From contig CAVZOP010000015.1 of NCBI GenBank assembly GCA_963776935.1, positions 573,041 through 637,040 on the forward strand: a DNA stretch of 64,000 nt. The letters are read 5' to 3'. This DNA comes from JALOLG01 sp963776935 (GTDB lineage Bacteria > Actinomycetota > Acidimicrobiia > Acidimicrobiales > Ilumatobacteraceae). Under the pieces are notes generated by a model that worked only from the letters and a program-made list of their open reading frames with translations, was not told the origin of the DNA and ran no database searches. Shown one piece after another: positions 1 through 10,028 of this stretch (positions within the stretch are counted from its first letter, which is position 1; each line of letters opens with the position of its first letter). A program made the translations under genes and the position numbers.

Positions 1-408
1 TACCGCCTCGACGACCGCCTCCGACCGGTCGACGAGCGGCCCGAGCAGCCTCCGGTACCGCCGACCGCCACTGTCGAACTGCTCAGCGGTTTCCGCCACC
101 GAGCGGTGCAACTGCGCCGCCGGGCGCCCGTCGAGCGGGTGAGCGAGAGCGAGCTCGGGTTGGATCCAGCGCAGCCCGTGATCGGCGGCCGGGATCGCCG
201 ACAGGAACGGTGACGCGATCCCGAACGGATGCACCGCCGAGCACACGTCGTGCATGAAGCCCGGCAGCGTCAACGGTGCCGACCGGGTCCCGCCGCCGAC
301 GGTCTCGGCCGCCTCGAACACGACGACCGATCGACCGGCCTGCGCCAATGTGATCGCGGCGGCGAGGCCGTTGGGTCCCGACCCGACCACCACCGCGTCG
401 TGCGTCAC
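1..408 (-). CDS. FAD-dependent oxidoreductase, phytoene-dehydrogenase-like (N-terminal part)
   Basis: This is the first ~136 residues of a NAD(P)/FAD-dependent oxidoreductase that runs off the left edge. Right after a GTG start at 408 the protein shows a Rossmann dinucleotide-binding stretch (VVVGSGPNGLAAAITLAQAG) ending in an acidic residue (VVVFEA), then the GG motif VGGGTRS typical of the phytoene desaturase/amine oxidase superfamily. A GAGG motif lies about 8 bases upstream of the GTG. The next residues (LPGFMHDVCSAVHPFG) also match this superfamily. The substrate cannot be read; actinobacterial members act on carotenoids and other hydrophobic compounds. It is followed on the same strand, upstream, by the MetE-like gene, 57 bases away. 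Confidence 0.8.
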   Translation of the reverse strand, partial: MTHDAVVVGSGPNGLAAAITLAQAGRSVVVFEAAETVGGGTRSAPLTLPGFMHDVCSAVHPFGIASPFLSAIPAADHGLRWIQPELALAHPLDGRPAAQLHRSVAETAEQFDSGGRRYRRLLGPLVDRSEAVVEAV

Positions 409-465
409 GGTCGCCAGCCTCGCACCACCGGCCGCGTCGTCACAGTCCTGTCGCGGGGTCGCTCG

Positions 466-1500
466 TCACAGTTCGTCGCGAACCATCCGGACGCCGGCCA
501 CGAGGTTCGTGATCTTCTCCCTCGCCAGCGACCGATGCACGTAGCGCAGCCCACAGTCGGTCGTCAGGAACAGCTTGTCGGCGGGCACGTGGCGCAGGCA
601 GGTCCGCACCCGCTCGGCGACGTCGCCGGGTGTCTCGCAGTAGTGGGTGCGGATGTCGATGATCCCCGCGCCGAGCTCGCGATCGGGCGCCCAGTCCATC
701 CACTGCTCGATCTCCGACATCTCGCGCGTTCCGTACTCGAACACGAACTGGTCGGCGCGGGCCTCGAGCAGATCTGGGAAGTAGCGGGCGTAGGTCTTCT
801 TCGCGTACGGCAACTTGCGGAACGAACCGAAGCACACGTGCAGGCTGAAGTGCACGCCACTCACGCCGTCGATGCACTCGTTGAACAGGCGGGCGATGTC
901 GGACGGAGTGTGCGGGTCGTTGGCGGCGTACCCGGGTGTCGCCGGCTCGTCGAGCTGGATCCACGTGCAGCCGGCGGCCGCCAACGCCTTGATCTCGTTG
1001 TTCAACGCCGGCACGAACGCCTCGGCGAGCTGGGTGCGGTCGGTGTAGTGCTCGACCGGGCGGATGAACGTCGTGAGCGCGAACGGGCCTGGCAGCGGGA
1101 TCTTGATCGGTGTCGGCGTACGTTTCGAGGCGTACTCGAACTCGGCGACGGCGCCCATCCCGTCGGGCACGCCGACCGGACCGGTCGTCTCCTGCACGTT
1201 GCGCATGTCGAGCGACATCGGCCCCATCTTCCGCGGCGCACCGCCATCGCGCAGGCCGGTCATGCGCGAGGCGAACGCCCACACGAAGCTCGCCCGGCGC
1301 ATCTCACCGTCGCTGATGACGTCGAGCCCGGCCTCGGTCTGGTCGAGGATCGCCCGGTCGACGGCATCGTCGAACGTCTCGGCGACGTCGACGGGGCCGA
1401 AGCGATCGGCCTCCATGAGCTCCTTGGCGGCGTAGAACCAGGAGGGATGGGCGTAGCTCCCGACAACCGTGGTCGGCAGGATCGGCAATCCGTGCGGCAT
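466..1500 (-). CDS. Cobalamin-independent methionine synthase (MetE C-terminal-like) family protein
   Basis: The 344-residue protein corresponds to the catalytic C-terminal barrel of MetE without the N-terminal barrel, as in archaeal-type and xenobiotic methyltransferases of this family. It opens with LPTTVVGSY and then has VISDGEMRR. Zinc-ligand candidates are the His and Cys in HVCFGSF (about residues 221-223) and the Cys in TTDCGLRY (about 315); the acidic LDEPATPGY stretch (about 185) lines the substrate site. It probably moves a methyl group to or from a thiol using a corrinoid protein or folate donor, but true methionine synthesis is not shown. The ATG at 1500 is the only good start. 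The gene is divergent from the regulator that starts at 1627, so the 126-base gap should hold both promoters. Confidence 0.8.
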   Translation of the reverse strand: MPHGLPILPTTVVGSYAHPSWFYAAKELMEADRFGPVDVAETFDDAVDRAILDQTEAGLDVISDGEMRRASFVWAFASRMTGLRDGGAPRKMGPMSLDMRNVQETTGPVGVPDGMGAVAEFEYASKRTPTPIKIPLPGPFALTTFIRPVEHYTDRTQLAEAFVPALNNEIKALAAAGCTWIQLDEPATPGYAANDPHTPSDIARLFNECIDGVSGVHFSLHVCFGSFRKLPYAKKTYARYFPDLLEARADQFVFEYGTREMSEIEQWMDWAPDRELGAGIIDIRTHYCETPGDVAERVRTCLRHVPADKLFLTTDCGLRYVHRSLAREKITNLVAGVRMVRDEL

Positions 1501-1626
1501 GCCCGGCGACCGTAGTGGACCGGTCGCGATCCGAGTCGAGGTCGACTGACCACGTTGAATTGGCGCTCACGAGTACCCGGACTCACCCCCCGCTCCGGTC
1601 TTTCGCGCGTTGGTTACCGTTGTCGG

Positions 1627-4600
1627 ATGGATGAGCAGGGAGGCCGCGGTGAGGCCGTCATCCCGATGTGGCCATCCCGACGTGATGGTGTCGCCACCGG
1701 CGCTCGGGTTCGGCTGCTCGGTCCGGTTCGGATCGAGGTCGACGGCGTCGAGCGTTCGATCACAGCTCGCCGACAACGCGCCGTGCTCGCCTGTCTCGCT
1801 CTCCGTGCAGGCGAAGCGGTCTCGGCCGATCGCTTGTTGGACGACGTCTGGGGCGACGACCAGCCTGACTCCGGGGTGCGCGCCGTTGCGTACCAGATCT
1901 CGAAGCTACGGAGCCTGCTGGAGCCCGAACGCACCGGTGAGGGCTCGCTGATCACGACCACGTCGGCCGGCTACGTGCTCGACATCGAATCGGCCAGTGT
2001 CGACGTGTACGAGTTCGATCGCCTCGTGGACCTCGCGCGAGATGCGCTGGCGAACGATCCCTCGACGTGCCAGGCGTTGATCGAACGAGCCCTGCTGCTC
2101 TGGCGTGGTCGTCCGTTCGCCGACCTCGGCGACGAAGCCTTCGTCGACGTCGAATCCCGCCGCCTCGAGGGGCGCCATCTCTTGGCGCGCCGCACGTTGG
2201 CCGAGGCCCGTATGGCACAGGGCCGTCACGGCGATGTGATCGACGATCTCGAAGTCATGTCCGCCGAGCACCCTTTCGAAGAGGCCGTCGTGCAACTCTT
2301 GATGACTTCACTCCACCGGTCCGGTCGCACCGCGGACGCACTCCGCGCCTACGGCGACCTGCGGATACGGCTCGGCTCGGAGATGGGCATCGAGCCATCC
2401 GGTCAACTCCGGCAACTCGAACAGCAACTCCTCACCGGCGACGACGGACCACTCTCGACTTCCACGCCCGGGTCGTCCGACCCCGCTCTCGGCCGGGTCG
2501 GCAATCTTCCGACTCCGCTGTCGTCGTTCGTCGGTCGAACCGAGGAGATCCGCGAGATCTGCGAGTTGCTGTCGACGACCCGCCTCGTGTCGTTGCTCAG
2601 CTTCGGCGGCGTTGGCAAGACCCGGTTGGCGATCGAGGTCGCGGCGAACCTCAGAGATCGGTTCGACGACGGCGCGTGGTTCGTCGACCTGGTTCCGATC
2701 ACCGAGGCGGTCCTGCTGGGCAACACCTTCATCGCCGGAGTCGGACTACCCCCCACGATCAATCGTGACCCTGACGACTACCTCATTTCGCGGCTGGCCA
2801 CGCGGAAGGCGTTGATCGTCGTCGACAACTGCGAGCACCTCGCCGACGACGTGGGCCACCTCGTCGCACGCATCGTCCGCGCCGCTCCCAACGTCCGGGT
2901 GCTGGCGACGAGCCGGGTGCGGCTCGGGGTTCCCGACGAGGTGATCTGGCAGGTCCAGCCACTCGCGGTCGCCACGTCGGCGTTCGAGCTGTTCTCACAG
3001 CGAGCGCGGCTGGTGCGGCCAGGTTTCGTGGTCGACGACTCGAACCATGCCGTGATCGAACAGATCTGCGAGCGCCTCGACGGCATCCCGTTGGCGATCG
3101 AACTCGCGAGCGCTCGCCTCAAAGCGATGACCGTGAGCCAGATCGCCGACCATCTCGACGATCGTTTCCGGCTGCTGACCCGAGCCGATCTGAGTGCCGA
3201 CACGAGGCAACGGTCGATGGTGGCGACGATGAGCTGGAGCTACGACCTGCTCGACGACGCCGACCGCGAACTGCTGCGACGGCTGTCCGTATTCACGGAC
3301 GGGTTCACGCTGGAAGCCGCGACCGTGATCGGTAATGACACGACACGCCCCCCGGCAACGAGGGACACGGTGGCGACGGCGACCGCCGACGTGCTCGACG
3401 GCTTGGACAGGCTCGTCGACGCCGGCTTGATCACGTTCGTCGAAGCCGACGGCACGGCGCGGTACCGCATGCTGGAAACCGTGCGCGACTTCGCGGCTGG
3501 ACGCCTCGACGGGCACGATCGCGACCAACTCGGGCTCAGCCATGCCACCTACTACTCGACGATCGCGGCCCGCATCGGTGCGTTGAGATTCGAAGATCAC
3601 GAGGCGTCGGTCCGTCTCGGTGACCAGGAGCTCGGCAACCTCCGTGCCGCCATGACCTGGGCATATGCCAACGCGCACTACCGCCTCGGTATGTCGATCG
3701 CCTCAAACCTGTGGAGGTACTTCTGGGAACAGGCGAGCGGCGGGAATGAGAACGTTCGCTGGGGTCGCACCGCTCTGGAGCTCATCGACGACGACGATGA
3801 CGACGTCCTACTCGTTGCCGCTGGCACGGTGATCGAGGCCTACAACCTCGGCGATCGCGAACGCGGAGGAGTACGCCGCGGAACGGGTCCGTCGAGGGCT
3901 CGGCGCGGTCAAAGACCGGGTTGTCAGGTCGCGGCTCCTGGTGGCAATGGGCACGTCAGTGATGGAGTCGGACCCACGAGCCGCCGAAGCGTTCCTCGAC
4001 GAGGCGTGGGCCACGGCACCGCTGCAACCGCGGTCCATCGACATCCTGAACAACTACATCGAGTTGTCGTGGCTCGCCGGAGCTCTGGACGCGGCGACGA
4101 TCCACGCGCGACTGCACGAGGTCCTGAAGCTCCTCGCTGCGCCGCCGGCGACGGCTGTGAAGATCGAGGCCGGCGCCGCCGCGTGCGCGGGACGCTGGGA
4201 CGAAGTCCTGCGCCTGACCGAAGCCCCCACCGGATTCGACAAGTCGTTGACCGACCTCCGTCTGTTGCGCAGCGAGGCGCTGTGCGCGCTCGGGCGCTCC
4301 GACGACGCTTTCGCTCTGGCCCGACAGCCGTATGAGGACGACTACCCAACCGACGTCCAACGTGCCCAGCTGGTCTGCGCCGTGATCGACCTCGCCCGAG
4401 ACGACCCGGCCACAGCGCTCGAGCGGCTCCTCACGCTCGCCGAGTCGATCAGTCGCGACGAACGACGGCTCGCGCTTGCGATGCACGTGGCGTCGCTCCT
4501 TGCCGTCACCGCCAGCGACCTCGGACAGCACCAGACCGCGGCCGCCCTGTTCGGTTTCGCCGCTGCCGAACAGAACCGCCTCGGCATCACGCTGCGACTG

Positions 4601-4750
4601 TCAGTCCAACCACTCGTTCAACGGGCACTCGACGCATCCCGGGCAACGCTCGGCCCGGCCAGGTTCGACGAACTCGCAGCCCAAGGAGCGATCACCGAAT
4701 GGCGCCGTCTCCCGACTGTCGACAGGGTGCCCGCCACCCACACGCGGTAG
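1627..4750 (+). CDS. BTAD/NB-ARC (AfsR/SARP-like) transcriptional regulator, one frameshift
   Basis: A large STAND-type regulator of about 1,040 residues. Residues ~18-110 form an OmpR-like DNA-binding domain (RVRLLGPVRIEVDG), followed by the helical BTAD domain to about residue 270. An NB-ARC ATPase follows with Walker A FGGVGKTR and Walker B LIVVDNCEHL, and then a helical repeat tail. The frame is lost near 3835-3850: frame 1 reads to AGTVIEAY, and frame 2 continues with ANAEEYAAERVRR and on to the stop at 4750. The tail is intact on both sides, so a one-base sequencing error is more likely than decay. I chose ATG 1627 because the upstream codons show no homology. The family usually activates neighbouring genes in response to a ligand; the small repeat protein immediately downstream is a candidate target. 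Confidence 0.85.
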
Positions 4751-4878
4751 TCGGCAGCCGTACCAGCCAGTCGCAAACCGAGCGCAAACCGGTTGCAGGC
4801 TGCCCGCCAACCGGAGTCATCGAGAGTCGGTCATGTCAGCCGGAGCAACCAGCTCCGGCCCGCTCGAGGAGAAACGAC

Positions 4879-5280
4879 ATGACTGTTCACCCCAACATCC
4901 GCACCACCGACGCCGGAACGACGACGGTCCCGCAGATCCGCAGCCGTTCCGATGGGAATGCCGCTCGCCGCTGGGTCGGTCCGGCTGCGATGCTCGCCGT
5001 CGCCGGCACCGCACTCGTCGGTGTCCACGAGCTCCGCTCCACCGACGACCCCACGCCGGCCCGACCGGCGACGGTCGCCGTCAACGTCGGATTCGAGCCA
5101 TTGATCGGCAGCGAGGAGCGGGCGATCATCAACGGCGAGTACCCGCCACTCGCGCACCGATCGTTGGCGATCTCACCCGAAATGGAGCCGCTGATCGGCA
5201 GCGAGGAGCGGGCGATCATCAACGGCGAGTACCCCCCGATGCCGGCGGTCGACGTGTGCGCACTGCAAAGGCCGTGCTGA
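4879..5280 (+). CDS. Small membrane-anchored protein with a duplicated 18-residue peptide
   Basis: A 133-residue protein with a very good ribosome site (AGGAG at 4867-4871) before the ATG at 4879. It has a charged N-terminus, one hydrophobic segment at about residues 33-52 (VGPAAMLAVAGTALVGVHEL), and an exported tail. The tail carries the peptide EPLIGSEERAIINGEYPP twice, 30 residues apart, separated by LAHRSLAISPEM. It ends in DVCALQRPC with two cysteines. I know no family with this peptide. The gene lies 128 bases after the BTAD/NB-ARC regulator and may be controlled by it. A secreted signal or surface peptide is conceivable, but no function is established. Confidence 0.75.
   Translation: MTVHPNIRTTDAGTTTVPQIRSRSDGNAARRWVGPAAMLAVAGTALVGVHELRSTDDPTPARPATVAVNVGFEPLIGSEERAIINGEYPPLAHRSLAISPEMEPLIGSEERAIINGEYPPMPAVDVCALQRPC
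5095..5237 (+). repeat. Two copies of a ~53-bp direct repeat, 90 bp apart, inside the small protein gene
   Basis: The copies begin at 5095 and 5185 and encode the identical 18-residue peptide. They differ at only about three or four bases, including synonymous sites, so the duplication is recent or kept uniform by gene conversion. Confidence 0.9.
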
Positions 5281-5332
5281 CGAGCATCCGCGGGACTCGA
5301 GCGGCGCATCCGGCTGGGCCGGTCGGGTCCCC

Positions 5333-6376
5333 TCAGGCCCTGGTGAGCACCACCTTGAGGGCGCCCGTCTCGCCCGCCCGGGCGAACACGTCATAGGCCT
5401 CCTCGAACTGATCGAGCGGGAAGTGGTGGGTGACGAACTTGTCGACGTCGACCTGCCGGTTCTGTGCGAGGCGCAGCAACGTCGGCGTGGAGTACGTGTC
5501 GACGAGGCCGGTCGTGATCGTCACGTTCTTGATCCACAGCTCCTCGAGGTGCAACGTGACCGGCTCACCATGCACGCCGATGTTGGCGATGTGACCGCCT
5601 GGCCGGGCCAGCGCGGCGGCGAGCTCGAACGTCGCCGGCACGCCGACGGCCTCGATCGTGACGTCAGCGCCGAGCCCATCGGTCAGGCCGCGCACGACCT
5701 CCATCGGATCCTCGCGGCCGTTGTTGACCGTCACATCGGCACCGAACTGCTTGGCGGCATCGAGCCGGCTGTCGGCGAGATCGATGGCGACGACGTGGCT
5801 CGGGTTGAACAGGCGGGCGCCCATGATCGCCGACAAGCCGATCGGACCGGCACCCACGACGGCGACGACGTCACCGGGCCGCACCTGACCGTTGAGCACG
5901 CCGACCTCGTAGCCCGTCGGGAGGATGTCGGCGAGCATCAACAGCTGCTCGTCGCTCACACCGTCTGGCGCCAGGTAGGTGGACGTGTCGGCGAACGGGA
6001 CGCGCACGTACTCGGCCTGCGTGCCGTCGATCTTGTGACCGAGGATCCAGCCGCCACCGCCCAGGCACTGTCCGTATACGCCTTCGCGGCAGTAGCGGCA
6101 GGCCCCGCAGGCGGTGATGCAGGACACCAGCACTCGATCACCGGGCTTGCGGGTCTTGACCCCCGACCCGACCGACTCGATCGTGCCGACCGCCTCGTGG
6201 CCGAGGATCCTGCCCGGTGTCACCGCAGGGACGTCGCCCTTGAGGATGTGCAGGTCGGTGCCGCAGATCGTCACCGCGTCGACACGTACGACAGCGTCGG
6301 TGTCGTCGACCACCGTCGGCTTCGGCACTTCCTCCCACGTCTTGTGACCTGGACCGTGATAGACGACTGCGCGCAT
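5333..6376 (-). CDS. Zinc-dependent alcohol dehydrogenase (MDR family)
   Basis: The 347-residue protein is a standard medium-chain dehydrogenase that oxidises an alcohol with NAD(P). The catalytic zinc site shows as CGTDLH near residue 38 and GHEAVG near 62. The structural zinc lobe is the four-cysteine run CGACRYCREGVYGQC near 96-110. The nucleotide-binding motif is GAGPIG near 175. The ATG at 6376 is chosen over an upstream in-frame ATG at 6463 because GGTGAGGAG stands 7 bases before it and homology begins with MRAVVYHGPG. The gene is monocistronic and divergent from the metallophosphoesterase. The substrate is not evident. Confidence 0.9.
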   Translation of the reverse strand: MRAVVYHGPGHKTWEEVPKPTVVDDTDAVVRVDAVTICGTDLHILKGDVPAVTPGRILGHEAVGTIESVGSGVKTRKPGDRVLVSCITACGACRYCREGVYGQCLGGGGWILGHKIDGTQAEYVRVPFADTSTYLAPDGVSDEQLLMLADILPTGYEVGVLNGQVRPGDVVAVVGAGPIGLSAIMGARLFNPSHVVAIDLADSRLDAAKQFGADVTVNNGREDPMEVVRGLTDGLGADVTIEAVGVPATFELAAALARPGGHIANIGVHGEPVTLHLEELWIKNVTITTGLVDTYSTPTLLRLAQNRQVDVDKFVTHHFPLDQFEEAYDVFARAGETGALKVVLTRA

Positions 6377-6510
6377 CTCGAATCTCCTCACCGTTGGTGG
6401 TACATACGGGTTCTCCCGATGCATTCGACCGTACGGACGCAGTTGTGAAGCGAGTAGGGCCATACGTCCCGTCCGTCGTGTCGCGGCCCCGGGCGGTGCA
6501 CACTTGGGTG

Positions 6511-7230
6511 ATGGCCATCGTCGTGCAGTTGTCGGACACGCATCTCGTCCGGGATGAGCCCGACCCCGACGATGCGACCAGCCCCGACTCGGGCGTGCGC
6601 CGCACGGTGGCGGCGCTCGGCGATCGGCGACCCGATCTCGTCCTGCTGACCGGAGACCTCACCGACGACGGGTCGGTCGCGGCGTGCCGCCGCCTGCGCG
6701 GGCTGGTGGAGCCCCTCGGCGCACCGATCCTGGCGACGCCCGGCAACCACGACCTCCCCGCATCGGTCGCCGACGTGTTCGGCCCCATCGGCAGCGCCGA
6801 GGTGGGCAACTGGCGAGTCATCACGGTCGACACCGTGATTCCCGGTCACGACGACGGGGCCGTCGATGTCGAGGCGTTACGTTCCCGCCTCGACGCCGTC
6901 GACGCCCGGCCGACGCTGATCGCGTTGCATCACCCTCCGGTGTCGACCAGCACGCACGAGATGTTCCACCTCGCCGGCGCGACCGACCTGATCGAGACAT
7001 GTGCGGCCCGCCCTCACGTGCGAGGCATCGTGAGCGGACACCTCCACGAGGCGTTCGAACGGTCAGCCGGCGATCTCCCGCTCGTCGGGTGCCCGTCGAC
7101 GTGGTACGCGATCGTGCACGAGGGCGACACGTACCGGCTCGTCCCCGACGGCCTGGTCGGCGCCACGGTGTTCGACCTCGCCGACGACGGCACGCTGACG
7201 TGGGAACGCGTCCGGCGCCTCGACAACTGA
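6511..7230 (+). CDS. Metallophosphoesterase, cyclic-nucleotide phosphodiesterase (CpdA) type
   Basis: A 239-residue calcineurin-like phosphoesterase. All five metal-binding blocks are in order: DTH (10-12), GDLTDDG (~49), GNHD (~77), HHPP (~138) and GHLHE (~177). This spacing and length match class III cyclic nucleotide phosphodiesterases, so 3',5'-cyclic nucleotide hydrolysis is a reasonable but unproved role. I prefer the ATG at 6511 because the preceding in-frame codons carry no domain residues. The gene ends just before a strong hairpin shared with the convergent F420 oxidoreductase gene. Confidence 0.88.
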   Translation: MAIVVQLSDTHLVRDEPDPDDATSPDSGVRRTVAALGDRRPDLVLLTGDLTDDGSVAACRRLRGLVEPLGAPILATPGNHDLPASVADVFGPIGSAEVGNWRVITVDTVIPGHDDGAVDVEALRSRLDAVDARPTLIALHHPPVSTSTHEMFHLAGATDLIETCAARPHVRGIVSGHLHEAFERSAGDLPLVGCPSTWYAIVHEGDTYRLVPDGLVGATVFDLADDGTLTWERVRRLDN

Positions 7231-7241
7231 TCCCCCGATTC

Positions 7242-7296
7242 CCGGTCTGTGTCACCGACATCGGCGATCTTCGCCGGTAGCGGTGACACAAACCGG
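7242..7296. terminator. Bidirectional terminator hairpin between convergent genes
   Basis: Arms CCGGTCTGTGTCACCG (7242-7257) and CGGTGACACAAACCGG (7281-7296) pair over 16 positions with one G-U/mismatch. The 23-base loop holds a second small hairpin. It lies between the stop of the metallophosphoesterase (7230) and the stop of the convergent oxidoreductase (7331), as expected for a shared terminator. Confidence 0.75.
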
Positions 7297-7330
7297 AGGA
7301 CGGGCGGCGTGGCGGCCGGTGCGACTCCCC

Positions 7331-8243
7331 TCACCCGACGATGCGGTCGATGGTCGGCTTGGCGTCGAGGATCGACTCGAGATGCTCGGCCTGGGTGCGA
7401 CCGGGGAAGGCGAGGCGGTTGAAGCCGATCGAGCAGTCGCGGAACCCGAGCTCGAGCGCCTGTTCGAGTTGCGCCTCCCAACCGGGTCCGAGGTAGACCC
7501 GCCCGTGGATCGGCAGTGTCGCCGGATCACGGCCGGCCTCGGCCGCGAGCTCGCGCAGGCGGGCGACGCCGGTCGCCAGGTCGATCGCATCGAGACCGGG
7601 GATGAGGAGAGGCATCCATCCGTCGGCCGTACGGACCACGCGGCGCAACACTGCGTCGGACGCCCCGCTCCCGATCAGGATCGGGATCTCGTGGACCGGC
7701 AACGGGTTGATCCCGACACCGCGGAGGTGGTGGAAGCGACCCTCGAAATCGACGATCGGCCGAGTCCACAGCTGGCGCATCACGTCGATCTGCTCTTCGA
7801 GGATCGCCGTGCGGTCGGCGAAGTCGACCCCGAGTCCTTGATACTCCGCCGAGTTCCAGCCGACGCCGACCGCCACTCGCAGCCGGCCGCCGCTCAGCAG
7901 ATCGATCGTCGAGATCTGTTTGGCAGCCAGGGCCGCTTGGCGCTGGGGCAGCACCAGCACGCTCGTCACGAACTGCAGCCTCGACGTCAAGCGCCGCGAA
8001 GTGGCTGTACAACACGAGGATCTCGTGGAACGTGTGCTCCGAGGTGTACGGCGCGGCCGGGAACGCGCCGAACGGTCCCGGCCCGAGCCGCTCCGGCGAC
8101 GCACCGAGGATGTGGTCGTAGGCGAGCACGTGCTCGAAGCCCGCCGACTCGACGTCGACGACCCAGCGACGCATCGCGTCGGGGTCGGTGCCGGCGTCCG
8201 CTTGCGAGAACACCGCGCCGATGCGCATCCGGTCAGCTGACAT
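7331..8243 (-). CDS. LLM-class F420-dependent oxidoreductase, one frameshift
   Basis: A luciferase-like flavin or F420 oxidoreductase of about 300 residues. The N-terminal part reads MRIGAVFSQADAG and the ESAGFEHVLAYDH block. The second part reads from LQFVTSVLVLPQR through LLSGGRLRVAVGVGWN to the stop. The two parts are in different frames and meet near 7978 (HFAALDVEA then LQFVTS), consistent with one lost base. The conserved GVGWN motif of the TIM barrel is intact. The start is taken at ATG 8243; MRIGA at 8228 is an alternative. The gene is divergent from the mutase operon at 8351. Confidence 0.82.
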
Positions 8244-8350
8244 GAGGTGGGTGTGTAGCACGTCGTGGCCTGTGTCCTCCAGGATCTGCTTGGGCGTCGA
8301 GTGCGTCCATCCTTCGAACTCACCGATCATCTCCGCCGTATCATCGCCGC

Positions 8351-9985
8351 ATGACGACGAATCGTGAGCGTTGGTTGGAGGCGTTCGAGGCGTCGAAGCA
8401 TCGTGATGCGGACTTCTCGACGATGTCGGGGATCCCGCTGGAACCGGTGTATGGCCCTGACGACGGCGAGTTCCCGGGTCGGTTCCCGTACACGCGGGGC
8501 CCGTATGCGTCGATGTATCGGTCGAAGTTGTGGACGATGCGGATGTTCGCCGGGTTCGGCACCGCGGATGACACGAATTGGCGGTTCAAGGAGATCATCA
8601 AGGCCGGTGGTGATGGGTTGTCGACGGCGTTCGACATGCCGACGTTGTTGGGGATCGACTCCGACGACGAGATGGCGTTGGGCGAGGTCGGTCGCTGTGG
8701 CGTGGCGATCGACTCGCTGGCCGATATGGAGGATCTTTACGCCGGTATCGATCTGGCGTCGATCACGACGTCGATGACGATCAACTCGCCCGCCGCGGTG
8801 ATCTTCGCGATGTTCGTCGCCCAGGCCGAGAAGGCCGGTGTGGGGCGGGCGGCGTTGGGTGGCACGCTGCAGAACGACATCTTGAAGGAGTATCAGGCGC
8901 AGAAGGAGTTCGTGTTCCCGCCCCGGCCGTCGATGCGGTTGGTGCGCGACACGATCACGTTCACGGCTGCGGAGATGCCGCGCTGGCATCCGATCTCGAT
9001 CTCCGGCTATCACATCCGCGAGGCCGGTTCGACGGCGGCCGAGGAGTTGGCGTTCACGCTCGCCAACGGGTTCGCCTACGTCGAGCTCGCTCTCGGCGCC
9101 GGCTTGGCGGTGGATGCGTTCGCGCCGCGGTTGTCGTTCTTCTTCAACGCCCACATCGACTTCTTCGAAGAGATCGCCAAGTACCGGGCGGCGCGCCGGA
9201 TCTGGGCGCGGTGGATGCGTGACCGTTACGGCGCCACCCGCGAGCGTTCGATGCAGCTGCGGTTCCACACCCAGACCGCCGGCGTGTCGCTGACCGCCAC
9301 CCAGCCCGAGGTCAACATCGTGCGCACCGCGATCGAAGCGCTCGCCGGCGTGTTGGGCGGCACCCAGTCGCTGCACACCAACTCGATGGACGAAGCGTTG
9401 GCGTTGCCGACGGAGCGGGCGGCACGGATCGCGCTACGCACCCAGCAGGTGATCGCCAACGAGACCAACGTCGCCCACGTCGCCGACCCGCTCGGCGGGT
9501 CGTGGTACGTCGAGGAGTTGACCGACGAGATCGAACGGCGGGCCGAGGAGTTGTTCGCGCACATCGACGACCTGGGTCACGGCTCGATGCTCGACGGTGT
9601 GATCACCGGGATCGAGGACAACTGGTTCCAGGGCCGCATCGCCGACTCCGCCTACGAGCAAGAACGCCTCTTCAACCAGGGGCGGCGCACGATCGTCGGC
9701 GTCCACGGCTTCACCGAGGGCAACGACGAGGCCCAGATGTCGTTGCTGCAGATCACCAACGAGGACGAGGCCCGCCAGCTCAAGCGCCTCGACGGCGTCC
9801 GCCACCGCCGCGACCAGCAGGCGGTCGACGCCGCCCTCGATCGACTCCGCACCGAAGCAGCCGACCCGGAGATCAACTTGATGCCGGCCCTGATCGACGC
9901 CTCGTCCGCCTACGCCACCCTCGGCGAGCTGATGGCGACGATGGGCGAGGTGTTCGGCCGCCACGTCGAGGTCCCCACGATCTGA
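8351..9985 (+). CDS. B12-dependent acyl-CoA mutase, large (substrate-binding) subunit
   Basis: The 544-residue protein matches the TIM-barrel subunit of the methylmalonyl-/isobutyryl-/2-hydroxyisobutyryl-CoA mutase group. It has FPYTRGPYASMYRSK, AFDMPTLLGIDSDD and SISGYHIREAGS, and ends before any B12-binding domain. That domain is a separate gene at 10029, the arrangement known for IcmA/IcmB and HcmA/HcmB. The motif PYASMY keeps the Tyr characteristic of methylmalonyl-CoA mutases where isobutyryl enzymes usually have a different residue, so the substrate is uncertain. It would rearrange a branched or short acyl-CoA by radical chemistry with adenosylcobalamin. The first half of the gene uses more TTG/GTG-type third positions than its neighbours. 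ATG 8351 is the clear start. Confidence 0.9.
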   Translation: MTTNRERWLEAFEASKHRDADFSTMSGIPLEPVYGPDDGEFPGRFPYTRGPYASMYRSKLWTMRMFAGFGTADDTNWRFKEIIKAGGDGLSTAFDMPTLLGIDSDDEMALGEVGRCGVAIDSLADMEDLYAGIDLASITTSMTINSPAAVIFAMFVAQAEKAGVGRAALGGTLQNDILKEYQAQKEFVFPPRPSMRLVRDTITFTAAEMPRWHPISISGYHIREAGSTAAEELAFTLANGFAYVELALGAGLAVDAFAPRLSFFFNAHIDFFEEIAKYRAARRIWARWMRDRYGATRERSMQLRFHTQTAGVSLTATQPEVNIVRTAIEALAGVLGGTQSLHTNSMDEALALPTERAARIALRTQQVIANETNVAHVADPLGGSWYVEELTDEIERRAEELFAHIDDLGHGSMLDGVITGIEDNWFQGRIADSAYEQERLFNQGRRTIVGVHGFTEGNDEAQMSLLQITNEDEARQLKRLDGVRHRRDQQAVDAALDRLRTEAADPEINLMPALIDASSAYATLGELMATMGEVFGRHVEVPTI

Positions 9986-10028
9986 TGTGCACGCCGATGT
10001 GCACGGTGAGGTGCAAGGCACCCGAGTG

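Noticed and set aside
229..1515. A 428-codon open frame on the + strand
   Set aside because: It is antisense to the MetE-like gene, whose product has clear family motifs; the + frame has none.
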